A DNA stretch of 64,000 nt from assembly GCA_022478985.1 (NCBI GenBank), contig JAKSZP010000098.1, forward strand, positions 124,001 through 188,000. Direction: 5' to 3'. Under the pieces are notes generated by a model that was given only the letters and a program-made list of their open reading frames with translations, was not told where the DNA came from and searched no databases. The DNA is from Massospora cicadina. Its lineage: Eukaryota > Entomophthoromycota > Entomophthoromycetes > Entomophthorales > Entomophthoraceae. A program made the translations under genes and the position numbers. Shown one piece after another: positions 53,627-64,000 of the stretch. The number at the start of each line of letters is the position of its first letter. Positions within the stretch are counted from its first letter, which is position 1.

Positions 53627-53923
53627 TCATAAATTGTGAAGCCAATGCAATGAGAAGTGGTCCATCACCACTTTGAAGTGCAATTTATGGATGTACACCT
53701 GAAACTGTTTACAGGCATAAATGACTGCAAGAAATTCACTCTCAATTACAGTGTAATTCCTCTCAGCGGCTAAGAGTTTCCAGCTCACATATGCCACTGG
53801 TTGTTTATCCCCAAGTTCATCTACTTGGCTCAATATGGCGCTGATTGTTATCAACAAAGCATCAGTTTGTATAATAAATTCTCGATTGAAATTCAGATAT
53901 TTCAAAATTGGTGACTCTATCAA
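53627..53923 (-). pseudogene. E2 RNase H
   Basis: Open frame: NREFIIQTDALLITISAILS (T-D-A then Leu for Ser), KQPVAYVSWKLLAAERNYTV, IESEFLAVIYACKQFQVYIH and LHFKVVMDHFSLHWLHN. All catalytic acids (D of TDA, E of ESE, D of VMDH) are present, so this domain is one of the best-preserved in the window. Confidence 0.9.
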
Positions 53924-54179
53924 GTACTGGCATAACTCATTGAAGGATTTCTGGGCTTCTTTATTATAAACGAATTCTTTTTTGGATCCTTCAACAGATG
54001 GAATAGGGGCTCAATGATTCTTCCAAAATCCTAAATATTTCTTCTATAGTATCCAACCATTCCAAGGAACACTTGGATATCTTGGAAACTATTTGGCACA
54101 GCCATTTATTCTATAGCTTTGAAATTCTGGGCTTGCAGCTGCAGTCCACTGGAGATGATAACGAATCCCAGATATTCCA

Positions 54180-54991
54180 AGTCTTTCTGAAGAAGTGACG
54201 CTTCCTCAGCTTAATCTTCATGTTGGTCGTGGATAGTCTCTTGAACACTTCATCCAAGTGGTACAATTACTGAAAACGTCCTACTGAACACATTTATATC
54301 GTCCAAGTACACCAGGATGTATGACAACTTTAAGTTATAAAATATAGCGCCCATGGCCCTCTGGAACGTGGCAGGCGCATTGCACAGACCCTGGGGCATC
54401 CTCATTGGTTGATATAGCCTCCGCACGGTGTTAATCGCACTTTTTTCTTGGTCTTCTCTTAGCAAATCGATTTGCCAATATCCTAATATCAGGACCATCA
54501 CAGAGAAATACTTCGCTTCTCCCAATTAATCTAGTGCATTGTCAATTCTTGGTAAGGGATATGAATCCTTCTTCATAATCTTATTCAGCTTCCAAAAATT
54601 GATCACCACCCAATTAGAGCCATCCTTCTTCTTCATGATAAGAATTTGACTCACCCAGGGACTTGACAACAGAACTAGAAGCCCATGCTTCACTAGTTTG
54701 CTGATTTCTTCCTCCACTATTGCTTCATCCACCTTTGACCCTTTGAATCAGTCTCATCCTGATTGGCAAATTTTCCACGGTATTGACCTTGTGGATCACA
54801 TCTCTTGTGCATCCCAAATCATGGTTTTCCTGGGAGAATACTTCCTGACACTTTTCGAACAATTTGAGCACCTCTTCTTGCTGTCCTTCCATCAGATCAG
54901 TGAGTAGCTCTTGATCCACCAATAGGTTGATACTCTCAGTTACCCCAGACAGTAATCCCATCTCATTGAGGGTCCCAAAATCATAGACCAT
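54180..54991 (-). pseudogene. E2 reverse transcriptase, broken
   Basis: The frame 54991-54725 reads DLMEGQQEEVLKLFEKCQEV, ENHDLGCTRDVIHKVNT and RMRLIQRV. Next, 54732-54526: EEEISKLVKHGLLVLLSSPW, KKKDGSNWVVINFWKLNKIM. Then 54525-54250: FSVMVLILGYWQIDLLREDQ, MPQGLCNAPATFQRAMGAIF, ILVYLDDINVFSRTF. YLDD is intact; the first catalytic Asp (F-S-x-M-D) reads Val. Only stops between the three pieces break the frame. Confidence 0.9.
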
Positions 54992-56180
54992 AAAAATTGA
55001 TATTTAATATTTAATATTTTATATCTTTTATATATTTTTTGTATTTATCTTTTTAAATCTCACTTTTAACCTACAAAAAGGTTCAGAGGTCCTTCTTTTC
55101 CCCTTCATCCAAACTGGTTCCTGGTATACTCTGACCTACCAGTTATCATGGTTCAAAATCTTATCCTCTTAAGATTTAATCATCTATTTGGTTCAGTGGT
55201 CCTCTTTTAAGACTCAAATCAGAATCTCAGGACATAACCATTTAATAGTTCAGAGTTACTCTGGGAACATTGCAACTAATTTTTCTTAGGTCCAATACTT
55301 CTAATTTTTTAGTATTGACCTTCTTCACTATATAACCAGCAGCTCTGTTTACTCACATAAAGCCTACACTTGCCAACTTTGGCAATACTCTTGAATTTTT
55401 TCTTCATTAGGCCTTCAATCCTGACTTGTCATTCGTCCAACAGGTCTTAATTTCATCTCATATTTAGGCAATTGATTCTTGAATCTTCATATCTCATTAG
55501 TCAACAGTTTCGTTTGATTATTCTGATCGTTTTTCTCCTAAAAACGATTTTTGGCACTTAAGGCCATCCAAAACGTTGGAAATAAATCCACTGGTGGATC
55601 TGGAAACGATCCCTTAATCACACAGATTGATCTTGCCTCGTTAGCTTTATCCAATTTTGTCTTGAATTGATGAACTTGTCTCCAGCAATTTCTGATCATT
55701 GATTGAATGTTATTGAGTCAAACGATTCTCTCCACTATCTTGGATCAATCATTTCCTGTTTTGACTTCATATCTTCATTGGTATGTCAATCCAAGACTCT
55801 TAATTGATTGCTTCCTATTTCAACAAATGTCTCATCTAGTGTCTCATCTAAACACCTCGCTCCTCAGGACTATTTCAAGTGGACCCAATTTCAACCTGAG
55901 TTGGCCCAGCTGATCCTCTTCATCTCAGGTAGATATCAGGTGAATCAGGTTTCTTGCAGTACTAGACAGTTCCATACCTAGGCTGTAAGTCCTTTTCTCA
56001 AAACTTGAGTGTCCTCAATTCGCTTCACTAATAGCTCCACTTATGAGCTGGGTGAACGCAATTGAACATGATCCACATCAGGTTCAATCTTCATTGATGT
56101 TACTTTCCCTAGTAACTTATTGCCAGAATTAGAAACATCTTCATAGGGCATCATGTTCTAATATTTTTTACTCAACTACA
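54992..56180 (-). pseudogene. E2 leader ORF (unknown) and second hairpin block
   Basis: Colinear with E1 36131-37365. Hairpin units near 55075-55260 (AACCAAATAGATGGTT on the minus strand). Coding-like runs VTSMKIEPDVDHVQLRSPSS and CLDETLDETFVEIGSNQLRV. No gag or protease motif. The CTCAGG/CCTGAG module lies at 55863-55900. Confidence 0.5.
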
Positions 56181-56198
56181 CCCTTGTAAAGAGCACCA
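56181..56198 (-). promoter_or_regulatory. E2 primer binding site
   Basis: Minus strand TGGTGCTCTTTACAAGGG, three bases from the LTR end ACA. Confidence 0.75.
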
Positions 56199-56201
56199 CT
56201 T

Positions 56202-57358
56202 TGTAAAAATTTATAGGTTTTCTGATGATTCTCAGATAATAACCCCTATAAATAAATTACTTGCACAGGTTTGGGTTTTGTGCAATTCTCTGCTTTTTAT
56301 GATAGTAGTTGATATAATCATTGATAATAGTATGGAGACTATTATCTGTAGTTGAATTATAGATTAGATTTTAGTACAACGCTCGGCCAGTATCTCCTCT
56401 CAAAATACTTATGATGTCCTGAATAGGGATTTGTCCCCTTTTACCACCTAACTTGATCCATGCTCAGATCCCTGTTTATGGTTTCTCTGTGACACAGTCA
56501 GCAGCAGTCCCCGTTTTTTCAGCTTCTTATCTGGATCCCCACTCAGATCCTTACTCTTTATCCTAAAGAGTCTCCCAATTATTTCACAAAGCAATAATAT
56601 ACCTGATAAAGAACAGAACATATGGATTCTGTTAAAGTTTACTAAGCTAATACTCTAAAAAAGATATGGTATTTTTGATCCTCTAATAAAAGTGATCTGG
56701 TAATTTTCAACTTTTTACTAGTGAATTAATAAAGAAATTTATAGTGGGGGAATTCGGCGCCCAACCCCCAGTTGGCCCATCCTTAATGAAATTGCATCCA
56801 TTGCCATTGAATCACCCATCCTTGTCTCATCAGCAATGGTCTTCCCCATCCTGGCTAGGATTCCGTCATTGGACATCCTCAAGACCTAAAACAGAAAGAG
56901 TTGGAAAACGTTTCCCTGACGTTTTCCTCTCAATTCAAGCAAACCAACCATATTTGGTAAGCGACCTGCTTAGGTAATGGGACTTGTTACCCATTAAGTC
57001 AGGTCATGAACCAACTGATAGATTTTCTAATTGCAGGCGGCATCACTCATTTCTTAACTTACTCCTTGAATTTCCAATTGGTTGGTGATGAAACCCAACC
57101 AATCCCAATCAATACATCTGATAGTTAATCAACTATCAGATGCCCCTATTTCATCAGAAACTCTGCCCGATGAAATCTTAAGTATTCATCCAGATTGATC
57201 CCTGATGGATCTGACCAGGCGAATAACCTAAAATCCTCCAAACATAGTTACCCTGAAATCAGGGTTAACTGATATCCAATCCACCTCGCATTAGGGAATT
57301 ATCCCCTAGTGATCCCTGGTAATCTAGTTGATTGGGAATATGGGCAAAAATCTCAACA
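56202..57358 (-). repeat. E2 5' LTR (pol orientation)
   Basis: 1157 bp, TGTAAAAATTTATAGG to AATCTCAACA; colinear with 49046-50208 and carrying the same micro-insertion. The primer site adjoins its left end. Confidence 0.88.
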
Positions 57359-57363
57359 TGTAA

Positions 57364-58402
57364 TAATCTTCATTTGGTCAGAAGGCTTTGGGAAAATTTG
57401 ATGCTGCACTCAGGCTTGAGATTGAATTAAATCCCATTCTGTTATTTGGTGTCAGTTAAGCTTTTTTTTCACCTTTTGTACTTCAGTTGGCTCATACTCA
57501 TACTTTTGAGCAATCATTTTTTTCTTAAGCTCATCAGCCAAACTGCTTAGGACAGCACCAATAGGAAGTCACAATAGTTTATCTACATTTTGATGGGCCG
57601 CTCTAGCTCTATGAGAATCTCATAAATGTACGCTGGTAATTTTGGAGCCTAGAGGGCTAATCGTCCCTCAGGTTCCTTGAGATTTTTGAGTCATCATAAT
57701 GAGCTGTGATCCATCACTACTTGAAACTTGGTGCCATGTATGTAAACCAAAAATTGTTTACAAGCGTAGATGACAGCCAAACACTCTCATTTGATCACTG
57801 TATAATTATGCTCATGCTTATTCAGCGTCCTGCTTCAATAAGCGACCAGATGTTCCTTGCCACCATTACCAATCTGAGATAGCACAACCCCAATTTCAGA
57901 TAATGAGGCGGCAGTTTGTTTAATTAAATGCCTGCTGAGATCTGGATATCTTAGGGACAGGCAACATGCTCATTTTAGTTTTTAAAGCCTCAAAGGCTTG
58001 TTGGCACTAATCTGCCCAGAAAGAACGAACTCCTCCTTGTAAAAAAATGAAATAGGAGCTTTTTAATCCTCGTGAACCCTTCCACAAATCTGCAATAGTA
58101 TCTTATCATGCCTATGAATACTTGAACATCTCACATATACATCAGAGGCTGCCTTTTTTAATCACCTCCACCTTTTAAGGCTGAGGCCGCAAGCCCTTGG
58201 AATCAATGAAAACCCTGAGGTATTCCATTTGTTCTTTAAAGAATTGACATTTTCTAGGTTTTATTTTCATTTTGGCCTTCAACAGCCATTCAGACACTTA
58301 TTCAAGGTGCTTCAGATGTTAGGAAAACGTTCATGAAAAGAAGTTGATATTATCCAGGTATATCAGTACGCAGGATAACTTAAGGTCCCCTAGAATTTCC
58401 AT
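57364..58402 (-). pseudogene. Element D RNase H and end of RT (right of E2)
   Basis: Continues D after the E2 insertion. SRHLIKQTAASLSEIGVVLS (57945-57885): the T-D-A-S motif reads TAAS, so the catalytic Asp is lost. ECLAVIYACKQFLVYIHGTK (57790-57735) and VVMDHSSL (57720) follow. RT thumb text (GMIRYYCRFVEGFTRIKKLL) lies near 58110-58050. The element is cut by G at 58403. Confidence 0.8.
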
Positions 58403-59496
58403 TATCAGATTCTTGTGGTTAACCCAAAAATAATCTATTGACAACCAAGAGATCGGGCTTATTATCCTTCCAATGCTTAAGCTAATACTCTAAATTCCTA
58501 CCATAAAGACCATTGCAACTACCTGGCTCTGACTAATTCTATTTATGTCAGTTAAATCTATTAATTCTATTGGAAGCTTGGGCTGAATACACACGCAGCT
58601 TTCAGGCTGATTGTCACAAAAAACTTGGCAATTAGTACAAATTACTCGGGATCAATTTAAGAATCCAACATAAGAAATCGTTTGGGATTGACCTAAAGAA
58701 AACGTCTAAAAGTCCCATGGACTCAAAGATGTTTTAACGTTATCAACTTCCGCCTTAAGCGAAATTTGTATGTTGATCCACGTAATTAACATGATAGCAT
58801 TTTCACATGGACCACCCAAAAGGGAGTACCTAGTGCTATTGAGAGAGGCCTTCCAATGTCTCAATTAGGGTTACTGCATCTATTCACTCGATGCAAGAAT
58901 TATAAAGAAGGTGTATTTTGTCAACTGTACAATGAAACTCAAATTATGAAGATCCTAGGACAATTTTGCATGTTTTTATTCCAATTTTTGTCCCTTAATT
59001 CTCCTGATTTTTTTCGAGTATTTTGCCACCAATAAATCTAGTAATAGGTGGTCATATCAGTTCAAGGGCCAAACTGAGGTGGAAAATAATCTGTTGAAAT
59101 TTGTGCTCGAATGTGGCCAGGAGATGACCTAGAAATACTGGCACCTGGCCTAATGAATAATTATCAAATAATTTAGTCAAAACAAAAAGATTTATTTTAT
59201 TTAATCTTCTTTCTGGTATTTATATTTAGTCTCTTTTGGAGATTGTCAGAAAGCTGGATTCTTGAAATTCACAGCTTTTACCTTTGCCTTCCCCAGGAGA
59301 AGTATCTGAATATGAAGGGAAAATTGAGCCCAAAATTGACCAGAAGATTTAAGGCCATTTGAATAGGCCTTTTGAGTTTCCAAACGGTCAGAATACCATA
59401 AGCCACCGGCAAAATTTAGGATCAATAGGCCAAGCTTCTTCCCAATTAAGCGTGCAGGATCTTAGTTATCAAGCAAGCAATCCTCAGGATTTAACA
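58403..59496 (+). repeat. Element G 5' LTR
   Basis: Matches 17512-18793 (F) throughout, ending CAGGATTTAACA, but with a deletion that removes the TATA box (GATGACCTAGAAATACTGG in place of ...GAGGTATAAATACTGG) and with one fewer sub-repeat. Confidence 0.85.
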
Positions 59497-61700
59497 ACTG
59501 GTGCTCACTCAAAATCGGTGACACTCTCTAAGATAGATCCACACAAAATAATTTTTGGCAGATTCTGCCAGATGGAAAAGTGACAACGAGATGTAAACTA
59601 GCGATAAGGAAATCACATATTGTTTTAATACTAGTTGCCAAGGCTCTGATGCAGGTACCTTATACTCCCTGGAACTTATCACAGTGGGGGGAGAACACGC
59701 AGATACAAAAAGCCCAATCTATCTTACATCTGCAAGCATAAAAGCTATTCTGGAAACCCTATATCGGAGTTTTAGGATTGGTACTTCACAAATTGATCCC
59801 TCTTTCAGAATTTTCTACTACCTTAAGGATAAGGCGCTCAAGATGGAGATATATATAAAGTACCGCAAATCAACCATGGCATCTTTTGCCAAATGTCTCA
59901 CAGACAGTCAAGCAACTAAAGTGTTCCTGGTTAACTTTGTTATACCCCTAATCAAGCATACCCAGTGAGTCATTGCTAGACAAAATCTGGAAATCATGGA
60001 AATCTACCCTGTGCAAGAGGGGGAACAATCTTCCCAAAATGCTCTACTGGACAAATTAAATTTCAGTTTTGCTGAAGTCTGAAAAGCAATTGTGGATAAT
60101 ATGGGACTTGCCAATGAAGCTCATGGAGACTAAACACCCTCAAGGAGCTTCTAAATGAAGGAGTCCCAAAGATAGCCGCAGAAGTTCTTGTTCATTATGG
60201 GCTATCGCATGAATGGGTACAAATCATGAATAACTGCTGTCAAAAATTGGAAACACATTCAGATTTCCTATTATATCAGTCAGAACGACTTACCATACAT
60301 GACACTTTGGGCCAAAGAAATCACCTGGAGTTACATGTAAAGCACAATGATTTTGATAATTATGTTTGGGCTTAATTGGATATTGTAAACAAAAGCATCA
60401 AAGACCTGGCAACTAAACCAACCATCCCAAATAGGGATGAGGAGGATGCCCAGATCAAAAAGGGAATATTAAACTTTTGACTGTGGTGTCAATATTGCAG
60501 GCCAGAAATACTGAAATTACTCAGGAGAATTGGGAACTCAGAATGCAATTATCAACTGCAAATTCCCAAGTAGACAGTATGGCCAAAGACAGTAAAAGCA
60601 ATCAAGCTTTATTCAAAGAAGAGTATGATGACCATGAAAAAGATTTGAATCCCTCAAAAAGCAAAACTGCTAGTGCTTACCCAGCTTTGATAAAAGAGAA
60701 ATAGGAAAAAGCTCTGCCCATTCAGCCAAAAACAGTTAAGAAAAACAACTAAGAACTGAATTCAAGCATCAGAATTCAGTATTTTGTAGCAATACCATGA
60801 AAATTGAATCATTTGAATTTACACCGATGCAGAAACTGGTATTTTGAACATCCATTCTATGCTTAGAGTTCTGTCATCAATCCTGAATCCAGATACTCAC
60901 CAATGGGAAAGAGGGCCAACTATGAATGATGATACACCAAAGTGTTCAAGAAGAATTATAACCACATGCCTGAAACAGGGCAAGATGGCTTTAAACTGCT
61001 AAACTTACCAAAGTTTTCTTGAGGATGGGAGTGTTCACTCTTTCCTCAAGCAATTGAAAAAACAATACAGGGAGCATCAGACCATGAAAAAGGATTAGCA
61101 CTGATCAACTCACTCGATGCCCATAGCTGTGACCTCATTATGCCATATTTGGACAATGATTGGTCTTACATGGATGCCAATATTGCAGTGACAAAACAGT
61201 TTGGAGGGCCTGAAAAATTAGAAACCTAAAAAGAGAGAGCTTCTTAATATTGAATTTAAGCAGAAAGAGACTATTAAGGACTTTGCGGACAGATTTTTCC
61301 ATGAGGCACACGTTCTTCATGGGTGCAACCCAATATATAAGTTTGACGCTAAGATTGCAATGGAACACGCAGTTATGCTCTTCCATAAACTGCACAATGT
61401 CATGATACCTGCATTCAATGGAAGCTTGGAAATTCAAGAGCTTAACAATTACTTGAGAATCTGTTCTCACAATTTCAATACTCCTAATTGACCCAAGGAT
61501 CAGCAAAAATCCTGTTTTTGGGCCCAAAAAGCAACACTATGTCCGACCAGGGGAAAAATTTCCAAACTATGAACCAAAAATTCGAGCAAAAGCAGCAAAC
61601 AGAGCTGATTACATGCCACAAATGTAATCAAAAGGAACTTTTTACTAACCAATGCTACAGACGGTCCAAAAAAACCCTGGGGTCAACGTTCAACTAGAAA
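59359..61700 (+). pseudogene. Element G gag, broken
   Basis: As in F, the frame opens in the LTR (59359) and reads through the primer site to 59583. Further pieces at 59684-59968 and 60477-60704 include a Glu/Gln-rich helical part (ARNTEITQENWELRMQLSTA). The capsid block is LLNLPKF near 61000, then IQGASDHEKGLALINSLDAH and SCDLIMPYLDNDWSYMDANI (61070-61185). At 61600-61660 TCHKC-NQKE-L-FTNQ-C has knuckle spacing with His replaced by Leu. Stops are numerous. Confidence 0.8.
59499..59511 (+). promoter_or_regulatory. Element G primer binding site
   Basis: TGGTGCTCACTCA, two bases after the LTR end. Confidence 0.6.
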
Positions 61701-62460
61701 TCAACAGTGACAGTTAGGTGGGAAAAGAGCAGGTGGAGTAGAGGCGGAATTCTCTAACTCCATCGATGTTCAAACCATTCCATCTAATCCTGGCAAGCTC
61801 TTTAGGACTGAAGATGTTACCAAAGATAACCTCCACCATATTGTGGCTAATGATGTCATATTGGTCACTACTTGGGCCACAGCAAAAGCAACTAAAATCT
61901 TGAAAATTACCAGAGAATCCTGAGCAGAGGTATCAAAACCTTACACAAAACAGATTATTGATCAGGTTTTAGACCTCGAACCCAGATGTTCAACTGACCT
62001 ACCTAAGCTTAACAACGTACAAGTAGCCATTCCCATGAAGACCTTAGCAGATAACTACCCAGATATTTGCTCAAGTCTGGAATCACACCTGGAATCTGGC
62101 AGCAATCACATCATTCATACAATAAATACCTCTGAAAACTACTCTGAATGTACTTATGTGGACATAGCAGTAAACAAGGTGTGAGTTCAGGCCATCGTTG
62201 TTAGTGGTACTCCTATTAATATAGTCAGCACAAAGTTGGTTAAAAAACTGAAAATTGCGCCCGATGTTGCCCACTGTCAGGAATATGGAACAGCTGGAAC
62301 TCACACAACTAAATCTCTGGGTGCATACAGTACCCTACCTCTCAGATTCGGATCTAATGTAATAACAGCACCTGCTATATTGTTGCCAGATACAAACTAT
62401 GATATCCTAATCAGGACTGATTTCCTAAAAAATATGGAGTTGTTAACAATCATAAGGATG
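61700..62460 (+). pseudogene. Element G aspartic protease, broken
   Basis: QAIVVSGTPINIVSTKLVKK (about 62190-62250): the D-(S/T)-G active site reads V-S-G, so the catalytic Asp is lost by a one-base change. LKIAPDVAHCQEYGTAGTHT and ITAPAILLPDTNYDILIRTD (62360-62420) follow in the open frame 62236-62529. The upstream linker (61740-62160) is open in parts and acidic. Confidence 0.78.
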
Positions 62461-62504
62461 ATACACTTACCATTCTTGGCCAGGCTATTCCACTTTACTA
62501 TAAC

Positions 62505-62960
62505 TTGGATAGGGCAGTTGAGAAAATGAAACCCAGCATATTCATAAATCTGGCCTGCAAAGATGGAGTAGTCCCAATTGAGTATATCAAAGCGCGGTCA
62601 AAGTTAAAAACACTACCAACTCAGATCAATGAGTCAAGGGCATTCCACTTAAATCAAAACCAGCACATCACAATACCATCCAGAGATCAAGTAATAATCT
62701 CAATGGGACTAACAATTGATATACTGGAAGGACTGTATGGTGAAGTGTATCAAACATAATCTAAATATCAATTTTAACCAAACATTGCCCCTGGTATTAT
62801 CATTCCTGGCAGGGAGAAATACAAATCTTATGTGCAAACCTGCAAAATTGGCCCATCTCCATCAGGCGTCATCAAACAATTGGGTTTCTGCATCTTTTTC
62901 CTACATCATAAATTCATTCATTCCATGAGTTTGTTACCTTTGTTGAGTTAGGGCTTCCCA
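62505..62960 (+). pseudogene. Element G dUTPase-like domain, broken
   Basis: The frame 62505-62759 reads MKPSIFINLACKDGVVPIEY, RAFHLNQNQHITIPSRDQVI and SMGLTIDILEGLYGEVYQT. The I-(T/I)-I-P-S-R-D-Q-V-I...G-L-T-I-D-I-L-E-G-L-Y-G-E-V pattern is the dUTPase P-x-G-x-x-x-V...L-P-x-G-x-Y-G-x-(I/V) core. A shifted frame then reads PGIIIPGREKYKSYVQTCKI (from 62787), the G-V-I-D-x-x-Y-R-G-E-I counterpart with Asp replaced by Pro. It sits between protease and RT without a stop near its start. Confidence 0.7.
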
Positions 62961-63059
62961 ATAAGGACCTACTCAGGTTAAATAATGTCATCTATATGGT
63001 CGATTTAAGCAACCTGACCAACTCTAAGAAGAGCAAAGCTCAGGAGTTATACTCTAAAT

Positions 63060-64000
63060 ATCAGGAAATATTTGCACAAGATGATTTCAACTTGGGATGT
63101 GCTAAGGGTGTCACCCTCAAAATTGATACCAGAGATCATAAACCAATTTGATTACACCCTATTAGATGCTCGAAATTATCAGAAGAAGCTGTATCCATTG
63201 AGATTAAGGAACTCCTCGATCATGGCATGTTAGTACCTTCAAAAACTCCATGGGCGGCACCAATTTTAATAGAGAAGATAAAGGATGGAAGCAACCAAGT
63301 AGTCATTGATTATTGGAAGTTAAACAACATCACAAAGAAGGACTTGTATCCTCTGCCAAGAATCAACAATGTCTTGGATAGGCTAGAGGGCGCGAAATTC
63401 TTCTCAGCAATGGATCTTATCAGTGGATGTTGGAAAATAGATCTTCCTGAAGAGGAGCGCAAAAGATGTGCAATTATAACCCAAAAGGTTTTATTCCAGC
63501 TGATGAGTATGCCTCAAGGACTCTGCAATGCCCCAGCTACTTTTTCAAAGGGCTATGGACACAATTCTGGGAAATTTGAAGTTGTCATGTGTACTAGTAC
63601 ATCTTGATATTATCAACGTTTTCAGCCGCACTTTTGACGACCACCTGGAACACTTAGTGGAGGTTTTCAGAAGGCTAGCAGCTGCAAACTTAAAAATCAA
63701 GCCCAGAAAGTGCCAGTTCTTCAAAGACCAATTGGAATACCTCGGATTTGTAATTGACAAAGTGGGTCTTTGGTTCCAATTTTTTAATCTGGATGCCATC
63801 TCTAAAATGAAACAGCCCGAATCCAAGCACAATATCTAGGTACTCCTAAGCATGATCAGGTACATTTGCCAATTTATCACTGATTTTGCACAATTTGGTG
63901 AGCCGCTTTTCTATCTACTTAAAGATAAGGTCACATTTGACTGGACTCCATCTTTCCAGTATGCATTTGACCAACTCCAATGGCCCTATTGGGCATTCCT
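63060..64000 (+). pseudogene. Element G reverse transcriptase, partial at window end
   Basis: LLDHGMLVPSKTPWAAPILI then KDGSNQVVIDYWKLNNITKK and FFSAMDLISGCWKIDLPEEE (63227-63607; first catalytic Asp present), MPQGLCNAPATF. A one-base shift leads to 63528-63839: FQRAMDTILGNLKLSCVLVH, LDIINVFSRTFDDHLEHLVE. The YLDD box reads HLDI, both flanking residues altered, so RT is dead. KCQFFKDQLEYLGFVIDKVG is the thumb. The chain runs on to 64000 with FDWTPSFQYAFDQL, the start of the connection to RNase H. Confidence 0.9.

Larger units (their letters stand above)
49046..57358 (-). mobile_element. Element E2: LTR retrotransposon with antisense ORF
   Basis: 8313 bp with a perfect 5-bp duplication TGTAA (49041-49045 and 57359-57363), inserted in the integrase of D. 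LTRs 49046-50208 and 56202-57358. Pol (RT, RNase H, integrase) on the minus strand, a plus-strand ORF between integrase and the left LTR. Same layout as E1. Confidence 0.92.
58403..64000 (+). mobile_element. Element G: long Ty3/gypsy element, runs off the window
   Basis: Starts at TATCAGATTCTTGTGG, the decayed form of TGTCATATTCTGG of the F LTR family. Order: LTR, primer site, gag, protease, dUTPase-like domain, RT up to the window edge. Its gag and LTR match F, so G shows what F lost. Right LTR not in view. Confidence 0.88.

Noticed and set aside
61138..61527. 129-codon open frame on the minus strand
   Set aside because: It lies opposite the capsid block of G gag, which is conserved in F and B; a shadow.

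Overview
This window looks like a piece of a large, repeat-choked eukaryotic nuclear genome. I find no host gene, tRNA, rRNA or CRISPR array. Everything I can assign is a retrotransposon: one L1-type LINE and about ten Ty3/gypsy LTR elements or fragments. All are broken by stops, frameshifts and substitutions in catalytic residues. The mix (chromodomain gypsy, L1-type LINE, AT-rich non-coding DNA) would fit a fungus with an expanded genome, or another repeat-rich eukaryote. That is inference; no single gene proves the lineage.

Layout. Element A (+ strand, LTRs 1458-7920 and 13981-15122) carries gag, protease, a dUTPase-like domain, RT, RNase H and integrase. A 5.26-kb LINE (2537-7793) sits in its 5' LTR with a perfect 20-bp target duplication. 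A itself lies in element B (- strand; 15123-17511 and 23303 to about 24.2 kb). B codes gag, protease and dUTPase-like domain only. B is also split by element F (17512-23297, 5-bp duplication CAAGT), a gag-only LTR element whose 3' LTR holds a solo LTR (21263-22003, duplication TCTAT). A degenerate GT-rich repeat fills 24.6-26.0 kb. A chromovirus H (- strand, 26.8-30.29 kb) resumes, I infer, at 38.5-39.2 kb on the far side of element E1 (30293-38492). Element C (39.36-41.88 kb, - strand) is a second gag-protease-dUTPase element of the B type. Element I (+, 41881 to about 45.77 kb) is a 5' LTR plus gag to RT. Element D (- strand) runs 45.79-49.04 kb and resumes at 57.36-58.40 kb, split by E2 (49046-57358, duplication TGTAA). 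Element G (+, 58403 to beyond 64000) has an LTR, gag, protease, dUTPase-like domain and RT.

Recurring themes. Five of the gypsy elements (A, B, C, G, I) share a protease ending in an APA-(I/V)-x-L-...-NYD-(I/L)-LI motif followed by a dUTPase-like domain. B and C end at this domain and have no RT/RNase H/integrase. E1 and E2 have the reverse set: RT, RNase H and integrase with no recognisable gag or protease. They also carry a long ORF on the opposite strand between integrase and 3' LTR. Several elements carry arrays of small hairpins (AACC...GGTT) and share an unusual primer-binding-site motif, TGGTGCTC followed by A/T-rich variation. Two tiny 21-23 bp insertions begin with the same 17 nt, end in A-runs and have 17-bp target duplications; they look like miniature retroposons.
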